Part shown: positions 1 through 5,851 of the stretch, piece after piece | How positions within the stretch are numbered: position 1 is the first letter of the stretch | Layout: every line of letters starts with the position of its first letter | Source of the DNA: Achromobacter sp. | Lineage (GTDB): Bacteria; Pseudomonadota; Gammaproteobacteria; Burkholderiales; Burkholderiaceae_B | Length of the DNA: 7,792 bases | Direction: 5' to 3' | NCBI GenBank assembly: GCA_003454835.1 | Contig: DMTA01000232.1 | Coordinates: forward strand, 1-7,792 | Made by a program: the position numbers and the translations under genes | The notes under the pieces: generated by a model | Told to the model about the DNA's origin: nothing | Seen by the model: the letters and a program-made list of their open reading frames with translations, nothing else | Database searches by the model: none

Positions 1-746
1 AAGTCGGCGCGCGCGGCGGACTGCAGGAAGCGTGCTGTCTCTTCGGCAAGTTGCGTTTCAAGCGGCGCGTGCGCGGCGCTGCGCAGCAATGCTTTCGCGC
101 CCGCGATGCCGTGCGGTGCGTGGCGGGCGAGATCCTGCGCATAAGCCTGCGCCGAGGCTGCCAGTTGGCCTGCGGGCGCGGTTCGCGTGATGATGCCCCA
201 CGTCTGCGCCTCGTCGGTCGTGAACGCGTCGTGCCGCAGCAGGAGGTCAAGCGCGCGCTTGGGGCCGGCGGCGCGGATGAGGCCGTGCGTCATGCCGGCA
301 TCGGGCGTGGCGCCGAGCTTCAGGTAGGCCGTCATGAATCGCGCGCCGGCGTCGGCGATGGCCAGATCGCAAGCCAGCACCAGCGACAGGCCCGCGCCCG
401 CCGCCACGCCGTGCACCTGCGCGAGCCAGACCTTGTCCATGCGCGGGATGCGCGTGACGAAATCATTGAGCGGCGTGAAGAGATCCGACAGCGTGGCGCG
501 CACCGTCGCGGTGTCTCCCGTGAACATGCCGATGTCCCCGCCTGCGCAGAACGCCTTGCCCGCGCCACGCAACAGCACGACCTTCACGGCGTCGCGCGTT
601 TCGAGCCACTGCGCGGCCCGCAGCAGGTCGCGGGCCATGGCGACATCGATGGCGTTGAGCGCGTCCGCGCGGTTCAGGGTCAGGGTGGCGAGGGCGCCGT
701 CGGTCTCCAGCAGCAGCGTCTGGAACACCGGTAGTTCCAGGGTCAT
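1..746 (-). CDS. Enoyl-CoA hydratase/isomerase family protein (crotonase fold), 3' end cut by window edge
   Basis: The reading frame runs from ATG (complement of 744-746) to the left edge without a stop. It gives 248 complete codons of a family usually about 255-270 residues long, so only the extreme C-terminus is missing. GGAGA (complement of 753-757) lies 6 bases before the ATG and supports this start. Crotonase features in order: the N-terminal strand with LNRADALNAI (24-33), the first oxyanion-hole segment FCAGGDI (66-72), the second segment HGVAAGAGLSLVLACD (112-127), and LGATPDAG (144-151). These proteins act on acyl-CoA thioesters in the cytoplasm, as hydratases, double-bond isomerases or related enzymes. 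By my alignment the two catalytic glutamates of classical hydratase (rat Glu144 and Glu164) are Ser121 and Tyr141 here. Asp149 sits in the PD motif used by PaaG-type isomerases, so an isomerase or other activity is at least as likely as hydration. The gene diverges from the transporter operon and probably serves the same pathway. Confidence 0.9.
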   Translation of the reverse strand, partial: MTLELPVFQTLLLETDGALATLTLNRADALNAIDVAMARDLLRAAQWLETRDAVKVVLLRGAGKAFCAGGDIGMFTGDTATVRATLSDLFTPLNDFVTRIPRMDKVWLAQVHGVAAGAGLSLVLACDLAIADAGARFMTAYLKLGATPDAGMTHGLIRAAGPKRALDLLLRHDAFTTDEAQTWGIITRTAPAGQLAASAQAYAQDLARHAPHGIAGAKALLRSAAHAPLETQLAEETARFLQSAARAD

Positions 747-809
747 GGCGAGTCTCCGTTGTCGGGTAAATACCAACTGTCGATCAAAAAACCGCGATGC
801 TATGGTCTG

Positions 810-829
810 AACCGAGCGCTTGCTTGGTT
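810..829. promoter_or_regulatory. Imperfect 20-bp palindrome, candidate TetR-type operator
   Basis: The sequence aaccgagcgcttgcttggtt has half-sites AACCGAGCGC and, on the other strand, AACCAAGCAA. Seven of ten positions agree, with the conserved blocks AACC and AGC in each arm. Length and symmetry resemble operators of TetR-family repressors that respond to acyl-CoA thioesters, but assignment to a particular regulator is inference. It lies between the two divergent genes and just upstream of the candidate rightward -35 element, so one bound dimer could control both directions. No regulator gene is present in the window. Confidence 0.45.
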
Positions 830-834
830 GGGGT

Positions 835-863
835 TTGAGCTCGCTTAGCGTAACGCATAGAAC
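835..863 (+). promoter_or_regulatory. Candidate sigma-70 promoter for the transporter operon
   Basis: TTGAGC (835-840) and TAGAAC (858-863) are separated by 17 bases. Each matches four of six positions of the TTGACA/TATAAT consensus. The spacer contains a small perfect dyad, GCGT-A-ACGC (848-856). Transcription from here would give a leader of roughly 130 bases before the ATG at 1000. The score is modest and based only on consensus matching by eye. Confidence 0.3.
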
Positions 864-945
864 GATTTTCCGGCGCTGTACTGGCGAAGGTAAAGACAGG
901 TTCGTTGCATCACCTGCCTCGCAGGGTCGCCAGGTTCACCGTCGT

Positions 946-967
946 AAAAAATGCCCGCCTCAGGCGG
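946..967 (-). terminator. Terminator-like hairpin reading leftward, inside the operon leader
   Basis: CCGCC (955-959), loop TCA, GGCGG (963-967) form a perfect 5-bp G+C stem. Read on the minus strand, the stem is followed after three bases by six T residues (complement of 946-951), the layout of an intrinsic terminator. Read on the plus strand it is followed by A residues and would not terminate. It could stop antisense transcription leaving the ATPase gene before it reaches the divergent promoter region, or it may simply be a structured leader element. The stem is short, so this is uncertain. Confidence 0.35.
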
Positions 968-989
968 CAAAAAAACTTCGCATCAAAGC

Positions 990-1002
990 GGGGAGACAAA
1001 TG
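990..1002 (+). promoter_or_regulatory. Ribosome binding site deciding the start of the first ATPase gene
   Basis: GGGGAG (990-995) stands 4 bases before the ATG at 1000. It favours this start over the in-frame upstream starts. From this ATG the ATPase domain begins about ten residues in, as in LivG relatives. The string GGAGACAAA is nearly repeated before the binding-protein gene (AGGAGACAAACC, 3784-3795). Confidence 0.75.
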
Positions 1003-1824
1003 GTGGATCAGTCCGAAAGGCCTGCGTTGCTGGAGGCCGAGGGGGTGACGCTGGCGTTCGGCGGGGTGAAGGCGCTCACCAACGTGGGCTTTCGCGTCGC
1101 ACCCGGCTCCATCACCACGGTCATTGGCCCGAACGGCGCCGGCAAGACCTCGCTGTTCAACACGATCTCCGGGTTCTACAAACCGGCCGCCGGACGCATC
1201 CGCTTCGAAGGCCGCGACATCACACGCGTGCATGCGCCCGAACGCGCCAGGCTTGGGCTGGCACGCAGCTTCCAGAACATTGCGCTGTTCCGCGGCATGA
1301 CGGTGCTGGACAACATCAAGCTGGGCCGCCACGCGCATCTGCGCACCAACGTGCTGGATGCGCTGTTCTACCTGGGCCGTGCGCGCCGGGAGGAAATGGC
1401 GCTGCGGGCGGACATCGAAGAACGCATCATCGACTTTCTGGAGATCGACCATATCCGGCACGCGCCGGTCGCGGCGCTGTCGTACGGGCTGCAGAAGCGG
1501 GTGGAACTGGCGCGGGCGCTGGCAATGCAGCCCAAGGTGCTGATGCTGGACGAGCCCGTGGCCGGCATGAACCGCGAAGAGACGGACGACATGGCGCGCT
1601 TCATCCTGGATGCGCGATCCGAGTGGGGCGTGACCGTGCTGATGGTGGAGCACGACATGGGCATGGTGATGGACCTGTCGGACCACGTCGTGGTGCTGAA
1701 TTTCGGGCAGGTGATCGCCCACGGCACGCCGGGAGAGGTGCAGGCCAATCCCGAGGTCATCAAGGCGTATCTGGGCGCGGGCGACGTGGGCGATCTGCGC
1801 CGGCGGCTGCGGGAGGCGGCCTGA
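1000..1824 (+). CDS. livG: ABC transporter ATP-binding protein, LivG type (HAAT family)
   Basis: This is a 274-residue cytoplasmic ATPase, one of the two that drive a branched-chain-amino-acid-type importer. Visible motifs: Walker A GPNGAGKT (43-50), Q-loop Gln92 in SFQNI, signature LSYGLQKRVE (160-169), Walker B VLMLDEP (180-186) with Asp184 and Glu185, and the switch histidine His218 in VEHDM. The signature reads LSYGLQ rather than LSGGQ; LivG proteins commonly carry a Y in this motif (E. coli LivG has LAYGQQ), so it should be functional. The insert between Q-loop and signature (about 106-155) is also usual for LivG. The gene is first in the operon, and its TGA overlaps the ATG of the LivH-type gene by one base. 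The symbol marks the family; the substrate is probably not an amino acid, because a CoA ligase is encoded downstream in the same operon. Confidence 0.92.
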   Translation: MVDQSERPALLEAEGVTLAFGGVKALTNVGFRVAPGSITTVIGPNGAGKTSLFNTISGFYKPAAGRIRFEGRDITRVHAPERARLGLARSFQNIALFRGMTVLDNIKLGRHAHLRTNVLDALFYLGRARREEMALRADIEERIIDFLEIDHIRHAPVAALSYGLQKRVELARALAMQPKVLMLDEPVAGMNREETDDMARFILDARSEWGVTVLMVEHDMGMVMDLSDHVVVLNFGQVIAHGTPGEVQANPEVIKAYLGAGDVGDLRRRLREAA

Positions 1825-2702
1825 TGGACTGGCTGTTCCTGCTGGAGGTGTCGCTGGCCGGGCTGGGCAGCGGCGGCCTGTATGCCCTGGCCGCGTTGGC
1901 GTTCGTGATCGTGTACAAGGCGACCCGCGTGGTCAACATCGCCATCGGCGAATTCCTGATGCTGGGTGCGTACGTGTTCTACGCGTTCGCGACGGGCATG
2001 GAGTGGCCGATCTGGCTGGCCATCGTGGGCGCGGTCGTGGTGTCCGGCGCACTGGGCGCCGTCGTCGAGCGCCTGACGATACGGCCGATGCTGGGCGAGT
2101 CGCCGATCTCCGTGTTCATGATCACCGTGGGCCTCGCGTCGATTCTGGTGGGCGCAGTCGAGCTGATCTGGACGGCGGACCAGCGGCGTCTGCCGGAGTT
2201 CATGCCGCGCGCGCCTGTAATGGTGGGCGAAGCATTCGTGGCGCCCAAGGTGTTTTACGGATTCTGGGTGGCGGTGGTGCTGGCGCTGCTGGTGCTGGTG
2301 GTGTTCCGCTACTGGCGGGGCGGCGTGGCGTTGCGCGCGACCGCGTCGGATCAGGGTGCGGCTTATGCGATGGGCATCAACGTGCCTCGCGTGTTTTCGT
2401 TGGCGTGGGTGACGGCGGGCGCCATTGCCGCGGTGTCGGGCGTGATCGTGGGCGCGATCGGCGGCATTTCGTCGTCAATGGGCGTGTTCGGGCTGTCGGT
2501 GCTGGTGGTGGTGATCGTGGGCGGTCTGGACAGCGTTGCCGGTGCGTTGGTCGGCGGCATCTTCATCGGCCTGCTGGAAGCGTGGGCCGGCGCGTATCTG
2601 GGGGGCGAGTACAAGCTGCTGGCCACGTTCGTCGTGCTGGTGGTCGTGCTGATGGCCAGGCCCTATGGCTTGTTCGGCACCCGTGAAATCGAGAGGCTTT
2701 GA
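1824..2702 (+). CDS. livH: ABC transporter permease, LivH type
   Basis: A 292-residue, very hydrophobic inner-membrane protein of normal LivH length. Apparent membrane segments lie near residues 5-30, 40-57, 62-82, 97-117, 145-162, 192-214, 222-250 and 262-278. Family landmarks are GSGGLYAL (15-22), VVNIAIGEFLMLGAY (36-50), the cytoplasmic coupling-loop region RATASDQGAAYAMGINV (171-187), and the near-C-terminal RPYGLFG (279-285). The start is the ATG of TGATG, overlapping the LivG-type stop, with GGGAGG (1811-1816) 7 bases upstream. A longer open frame in the same phase begins inside the LivG-type gene, but that part reads as out-of-frame LivG coding sequence. The protein should pair with the LivM-type product to form the translocation channel. 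Confidence 0.92.
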   Translation: MDWLFLLEVSLAGLGSGGLYALAALAFVIVYKATRVVNIAIGEFLMLGAYVFYAFATGMEWPIWLAIVGAVVVSGALGAVVERLTIRPMLGESPISVFMITVGLASILVGAVELIWTADQRRLPEFMPRAPVMVGEAFVAPKVFYGFWVAVVLALLVLVVFRYWRGGVALRATASDQGAAYAMGINVPRVFSLAWVTAGAIAAVSGVIVGAIGGISSSMGVFGLSVLVVVIVGGLDSVAGALVGGIFIGLLEAWAGAYLGGEYKLLATFVVLVVVLMARPYGLFGTREIERL

Positions 2703-2705
2703 TCC

Positions 2706-3743
2706 ATGCGCATCGCGACCGCCAAGCAGACCTACCTGGCCGACGAGGCGCTCTTCGACACGCGCACGCAGCACGTGTGGCTGGCGCTGCTGGCGGCCTC
2801 GCTGGTGCTGTTTCCCTTTGTGGCGAACGCCTATTGGCTCTATCTGGCGTGCCTGGTCGCGATCAACATCGCCAGCGCAACGGGGCTGAACATCCTGACC
2901 GGCTACACCGGGCTGGTCAGCCTGGGGCAGGCGGCGTTCATGGGCCTGGGCGCGTACACCGTGGCGGTGATGGAATTGCATCTGGGCACGCCGGTCATTC
3001 TTAATCTGCTGGCGGGCGGCATCGTCGCAATGTTGGGCGGGCTGCTGGTCGGCATTCCCTCGTTGCGGGTGAAGGGGCTGTATCTGGCGATTTCCACGAT
3101 CGCCGCGTCCTTCATCGCGCACTTCATCTTTGCAAACTGGCAATTCACGGGCGGCACGAGCGGGCTGCAGGTGCCGCCGGCGCGCGTGCTGGGGCTGGAT
3201 CTGGACACCTCGTTCAAGATCTATTGGCTGATCGTGCCGGTGACTGTGCTGATGGTGCTGGGCGCGGCCAACCTGTTCCGCACCCGCATCGGCCGCGCGT
3301 TCATCGCGATACGCGACCGCGACATTTCAGCCGAGGTGCTGGGCATCCGGCTCTTGCGCTACAAGCTGCTGTCCTTCGGACTGTCCTCGTTCTACGCCGG
3401 CGTGGCGGGCGGTCTGTGGGCCTATTTTTTCCGCGTGGTCACGCCCGAGAGTTTTCCGCTCATCATGTCGATCTTCTTCCTGGCGGCCATCATCGTGGGC
3501 GGCATGGGCTCGATCCTGGGATCCATCCTGGGCGCCATCTTCATGACGATGGTGCCGGAATTCCTGAAGCTGGTCGTCGGCTGGCTGCCGGTGGGCGGCG
3601 ATGCCCTGCGGCTGATATCGCCGGTGCGCACCATTGTTTTCGGCCTGCTGATCGTGGGCTTCCTGATCTTCGAGCCGCACGGGCTCGCGGAAATCTGGCG
3701 GCGCGTGCGCCGATTTTTTCACCTCTGGCCTTTTCGCACGTAG
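2706..3743 (+). CDS. livM: ABC transporter permease, LivM type
   Basis: A 345-residue inner-membrane protein and the second half of the channel. After a polar N-terminal stretch of about 22 residues come hydrophobic segments near 24-40, 43-60, 68-92, 98-118, 123-144, 170-191, 221-243, 251-283 and 305-323. LivM hallmarks are LNILTGYTGLVSLGQAAFMG (61-80), the PSLRVKGLYLAISTIA block (118-133), FTGGTSGL (147-154), and the coupling loop GRAFIAIRDRDISAEVLGI (196-214). The C-terminal tail is basic and aromatic (WRRVRRFF near 331-338). The ATG is 3 bases after the LivH-type stop, with a weak GAGAGG (2691-2696) overlapping the end of that gene, so translation is probably coupled. The stop codon lies within a hairpin. 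Confidence 0.92.
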   Translation: MRIATAKQTYLADEALFDTRTQHVWLALLAASLVLFPFVANAYWLYLACLVAINIASATGLNILTGYTGLVSLGQAAFMGLGAYTVAVMELHLGTPVILNLLAGGIVAMLGGLLVGIPSLRVKGLYLAISTIAASFIAHFIFANWQFTGGTSGLQVPPARVLGLDLDTSFKIYWLIVPVTVLMVLGAANLFRTRIGRAFIAIRDRDISAEVLGIRLLRYKLLSFGLSSFYAGVAGGLWAYFFRVVTPESFPLIMSIFFLAAIIVGGMGSILGSILGAIFMTMVPEFLKLVVGWLPVGGDALRLISPVRTIVFGLLIVGFLIFEPHGLAEIWRRVRRFFHLWPFRT

Positions 3744-3756
3744 CGCGATGCGTGCG
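3735..3756 (+). other. Stem-loop at the permease/binding-protein junction
   Basis: CGCACG (3735-3740) pairs perfectly with CGTGCG (3751-3756). An inner U-G and an A-U pair (3741/3750, 3742/3749) extend it to 8 bp around a GCGCGA loop. It covers the LivM-type TAG stop. No T tract follows, so it is not a classical terminator. Such structures between permease and binding-protein genes can protect mRNA ends or partly reduce read-through; either role here is inference. Confidence 0.4.
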
Positions 3757-3795
3757 GCGTGACGGCGGCCACCTATAAGACCCAGGAGACAAACC

Positions 3796-4977
3796 ATGAA
3801 GCGCATCCGGATAGGCAGCGGTTTATCGAGATTGTTGGCCCCGTTGGGCCTGGCGGCAGCACTGGCGGCGGCGCCCGCCGCGCAGGCGGCCGAGGACCTG
3901 GTGCTGGGCGGCTCGATTCCGCTGAGCGGCGTCTTCGCCTTTGCCGGCCAGGGCATCCACGCCGGGATCACGGACTACGTGAAGATCATCAACGACCAGG
4001 GCGGCATCAAGGGCCGCAAGCTGCGCTACGTGCCTGAGGACACCGCGTACAAGGTGGACGCGTCGGTGGCGGCGTTCAAGAAGATCACCAGCCAGAACAA
4101 GGTGAACTTCTACTACGGCGATTCGACGGGATTTTCCAAGACCATCAATGCCGAATTGAACCGCACGGGCGACATCCTGATGACGGGGGCGTCCTTTGCG
4201 ACCGAGCTGAACGACCCGGCGAAGTATCCCGCCCAGTTCATGCTGGGGCCCGACTACACCGAGATGTTCGGCATTCTGCTGCGCTACATCGCCAAGGAGC
4301 AGCCGGGCGCCAAGGTGGCTTTCGTGTATTCGGACACGGAGTTCGGGCGCGATCCGATCGCCAGTTCGCGTGCGGTGGCCGAAAAGCTGGGCTTGAAGGT
4401 GGCGACTGAAATCATGACGCCGCCGGGCAGCGTGGACGTGTCGACCGAGGTCATCAAGCTGCGCCGCGCGGACCCGGACTTCACCATCTTCCATGGCTAC
4501 GTGCTGGCGCCGATTCCGGAGTTCGTGGGGCAGGGCAAGCGCATGGGGCTGAAGACGCGCTACATGGGCACGTTCTGGACGATGGACAACTCGACCGTGA
4601 TGCAGATGGGCGAGGATGCCGAGGGCTTCATGGGCGTCATGCCGTACCGCTATTACTACGACCAGGCGGCCGACGCGCCGATGCTCAAGAAGATCCGCGA
4701 AATGCGGCCGCAGTACCAGAGCACGGGCTACATGCAGGGTTTTCTGGCCGCCATGCTGTTCTCCGAGGTCGCCAAGCGCACGCTGGACGCGGGCAAGGAG
4801 CTGACCGCCGCCAACATGAAGGCGTCGCTGGATGGCATCAAGGACTTCGATACGGGCGGGCTGATCGGCGTGCCGATCACCATCAAGGGCAACTCGATCC
4901 CTGTGGGCCGGATCTATCGCGCGGACGTCAAGCAGAAGCAGATGGTGCCGGCGTCCGACTGGATCGTGCTCAAGTGA
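3796..4977 (+). CDS. Periplasmic substrate-binding protein, type I fold (LivK-like, Peripla_BP_6)
   Basis: A 393-residue precursor that captures the substrate in the periplasm and delivers it to the LivH/LivM-type channel. The N-terminus is a clear Sec signal: basic MKRIRIG, a hydrophobic stretch to about residue 28, and a probable cleavage site AQA|AED after residue 31. The mature part starts with LVLGGSIPLSG (35-45), typical of this family. It continues through the GGIKGRK segment and the first-lobe YYGDSTG to the second-lobe region with VAFVYSDTEFGRD. I see no cysteine, so the disulfide of some LivK proteins is absent. A good ribosome binding site, AGGAGA (3784-3789), precedes the ATG by 6 bases, consistent with the high expression binding proteins need. 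Family members bind leucine-type amino acids, amides, aromatic acids or fatty acids. The downstream CoA ligase favours a carboxylic acid here, but the ligand cannot be read from sequence. Confidence 0.9.
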   Translation: MKRIRIGSGLSRLLAPLGLAAALAAAPAAQAAEDLVLGGSIPLSGVFAFAGQGIHAGITDYVKIINDQGGIKGRKLRYVPEDTAYKVDASVAAFKKITSQNKVNFYYGDSTGFSKTINAELNRTGDILMTGASFATELNDPAKYPAQFMLGPDYTEMFGILLRYIAKEQPGAKVAFVYSDTEFGRDPIASSRAVAEKLGLKVATEIMTPPGSVDVSTEVIKLRRADPDFTIFHGYVLAPIPEFVGQGKRMGLKTRYMGTFWTMDNSTVMQMGEDAEGFMGVMPYRYYYDQAADAPMLKKIREMRPQYQSTGYMQGFLAAMLFSEVAKRTLDAGKELTAANMKASLDGIKDFDTGGLIGVPITIKGNSIPVGRIYRADVKQKQMVPASDWIVLK

Positions 4978-4987
4978 GGCAGCCGTG
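4976..4987 (+). promoter_or_regulatory. Ribosome binding site and GTG start of the second ATPase gene
   Basis: GAGG (4976-4979), overlapping the binding-protein TGA, stands 5 bases before GTG at 4985. This is the best-supported start. In-frame alternatives are ATG at 5018 and GTG at 5030, both with weaker upstream sequence. The choice alters only about 11-15 residues before the ATPase domain. Confidence 0.55.
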
Positions 4988-5851
4988 AATCCGGGACATG
5001 ACGCGCTGGGACCTGAGATGAGAGCGGGCGTGAGCGCCGTGGCGCCGCCCAAGGCAGTGCTCGACATCAACAACATCGAGGTCGTCTACAACAAGGCGGT
5101 GCAGGTGCTGCGCGGCTTGTCCCTGTCGGTGCCGGCCGGCAGCATCGTTGCGCTTCTGGGCAGCAATGGCGCCGGCAAGTCCACCACGCTCAAGGCCGTA
5201 TCCGGTCTGCTGGACCTGGAGGACGGCGAGCTGGTGCGAGGCCAGATCGTGTTCGGCGGCGGCGACACGGCGGGCATCAAACCGCAGAATCTGGTGCGCT
5301 CGGGTCTGGCGCACGTGATGGAAGGCCGGCGCGTGTTCGAGGATCTGACCGTGGAAGAGAACCTGGTGGCGGCGACGTATGCGCTGACCGGCAGGCCGGC
5401 GTCGCGCGCGGACTTCGATCTGGTCTACGGCTATTTCCCGCGGCTGTTCGAGCGGCGGCGCGGACTGGCCGGTTACCTGTCCGGCGGCGAGCAGCAGATG
5501 CTGGCGATCGGCCGCGCGCTGATCGCCCAGCCCACGCTGATGCTGCTGGATGAGCCGTCGCTCGGCTTGTCGCCGATGCTGGTCGAAAGCATTTTCTCGA
5601 TCATCGCGCGCATCAACAGTGAACAGGGGGTCTCGATGCTGCTGGTCGAGCAGAACGCGTCCGTGGCGCTGGCGGTGGCGCACTACGGCTACATCATGGA
5701 GACCGGCAAGGTCGTGATCGACGGCTCTGCAGACAAGCTGGCGGCGGACCCCGACGTGCGCGAGTTCTATCTGGGCATCGGCGGCTCGGGCGAGGCCCGC
5801 GGCTTTCGGGACATCAAGCATTACAAGCGCCGCAAGCGCTGGCTGTCATGA
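4985..5851 (+). CDS. livF: ABC transporter ATP-binding protein, LivF type, with basic C-terminal tail
   Basis: The second ATPase of the importer, 288 residues from the GTG start. Visible motifs: Walker A GSNGAGKST (59-67), EGRRVFEDLTVEENL (113-127) in place of a Q-loop with glutamine, signature LSGGEQQ (165-171), Walker B LMLLDEPS (185-192) with Asp189 and Glu190, and VEQNA (221-225), where LivF proteins carry glutamine instead of the switch histidine. These departures are usual for LivF and do not suggest loss of function. There are about 24 residues before the domain, the first of which may not be translated. After the normal end near FYLGIGG the protein carries a strongly basic tail, FRDIKHYKRRKRWLS (274-288). 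From memory, similar tails occur in LivF proteins encoded beside fatty-acid-CoA-ligase-type genes; I cannot verify that here. The stop overlaps the ligase start in ATGA. Confidence 0.92.
   Translation: MNPGHDALGPEMRAGVSAVAPPKAVLDINNIEVVYNKAVQVLRGLSLSVPAGSIVALLGSNGAGKSTTLKAVSGLLDLEDGELVRGQIVFGGGDTAGIKPQNLVRSGLAHVMEGRRVFEDLTVEENLVAATYALTGRPASRADFDLVYGYFPRLFERRRGLAGYLSGGEQQMLAIGRALIAQPTLMLLDEPSLGLSPMLVESIFSIIARINSEQGVSMLLVEQNASVALAVAHYGYIMETGKVVIDGSADKLAADPDVREFYLGIGGSGEARGFRDIKHYKRRKRWLS

Larger units (their letters stand above)
747..999. promoter_or_regulatory. Divergent intergenic control region
   Basis: These 253 bases separate the start codons of the minus-strand crotonase gene and the plus-strand ATPase gene. 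They are visibly richer in A and T than the flanking genes, with several A tracts (785-791, 946-951, 969-975). They must carry the expression signals for both directions. I find a dyad resembling a TetR operator, a weak sigma-70-like promoter facing right, and a hairpin in the leader, each listed separately. I could not find a convincing -35/-10 pair for the minus-strand gene. An open frame that would extend the ATPase upstream to 820 covers part of this stretch, but it has no good ribosome binding site and no family homology, so I treat the region as non-coding. Confidence 0.75.

Noticed and set aside
51..810. Two overlapping plus-strand open frames across the left part of the window
   Set aside because: Both are low-complexity Arg/Ala-type translations lying antisense to the crotonase gene, which has a good start, ribosome binding site and family motifs.
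913..925. Small hairpin CCTGC-CTC-GCAGG in the operon leader
   Set aside because: The 5-bp stem has no T tract or conserved context and is expected by chance in GC-rich DNA.
820..999. Upstream extension of the LivG-type gene to an ATG at 820
   Set aside because: The added 60 residues have no match to the family, no ribosome binding site precedes 820, and the stretch contains the dyad, promoter candidate and hairpin. The ATG at 1000 has GGGGAG at the proper distance.
951..1823. Extension of the LivH-type gene upstream to 951
   Set aside because: This part is the out-of-frame reading of the LivG-type gene (Gly/Arg/Ala-rich); LivH homology begins exactly at the ATG at 1824.
3774..3779. TATAAG as a -10 element for a separate promoter of the binding-protein gene
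   Set aside because: It matches the consensus well, but transcription would begin at or inside the Shine-Dalgarno (3784-3789), and no -35-like sequence stands 16-18 bases upstream.
3823..5076. Long minus-strand open frame (417 codons) opposite the binding-protein gene
   Set aside because: Its translation is rich in His, Arg and Gln with no recognisable domain, and it lies exactly opposite a gene with a signal peptide and clear family motifs. Such antisense frames are expected in high-GC genes.
4970..5821. Minus-strand open frame (283 codons) opposite the LivF-type gene
   Set aside because: It has an unusual His/Arg/Gln-rich composition and no domain, and lies opposite a complete ATPase with all motifs; it is a shadow frame.
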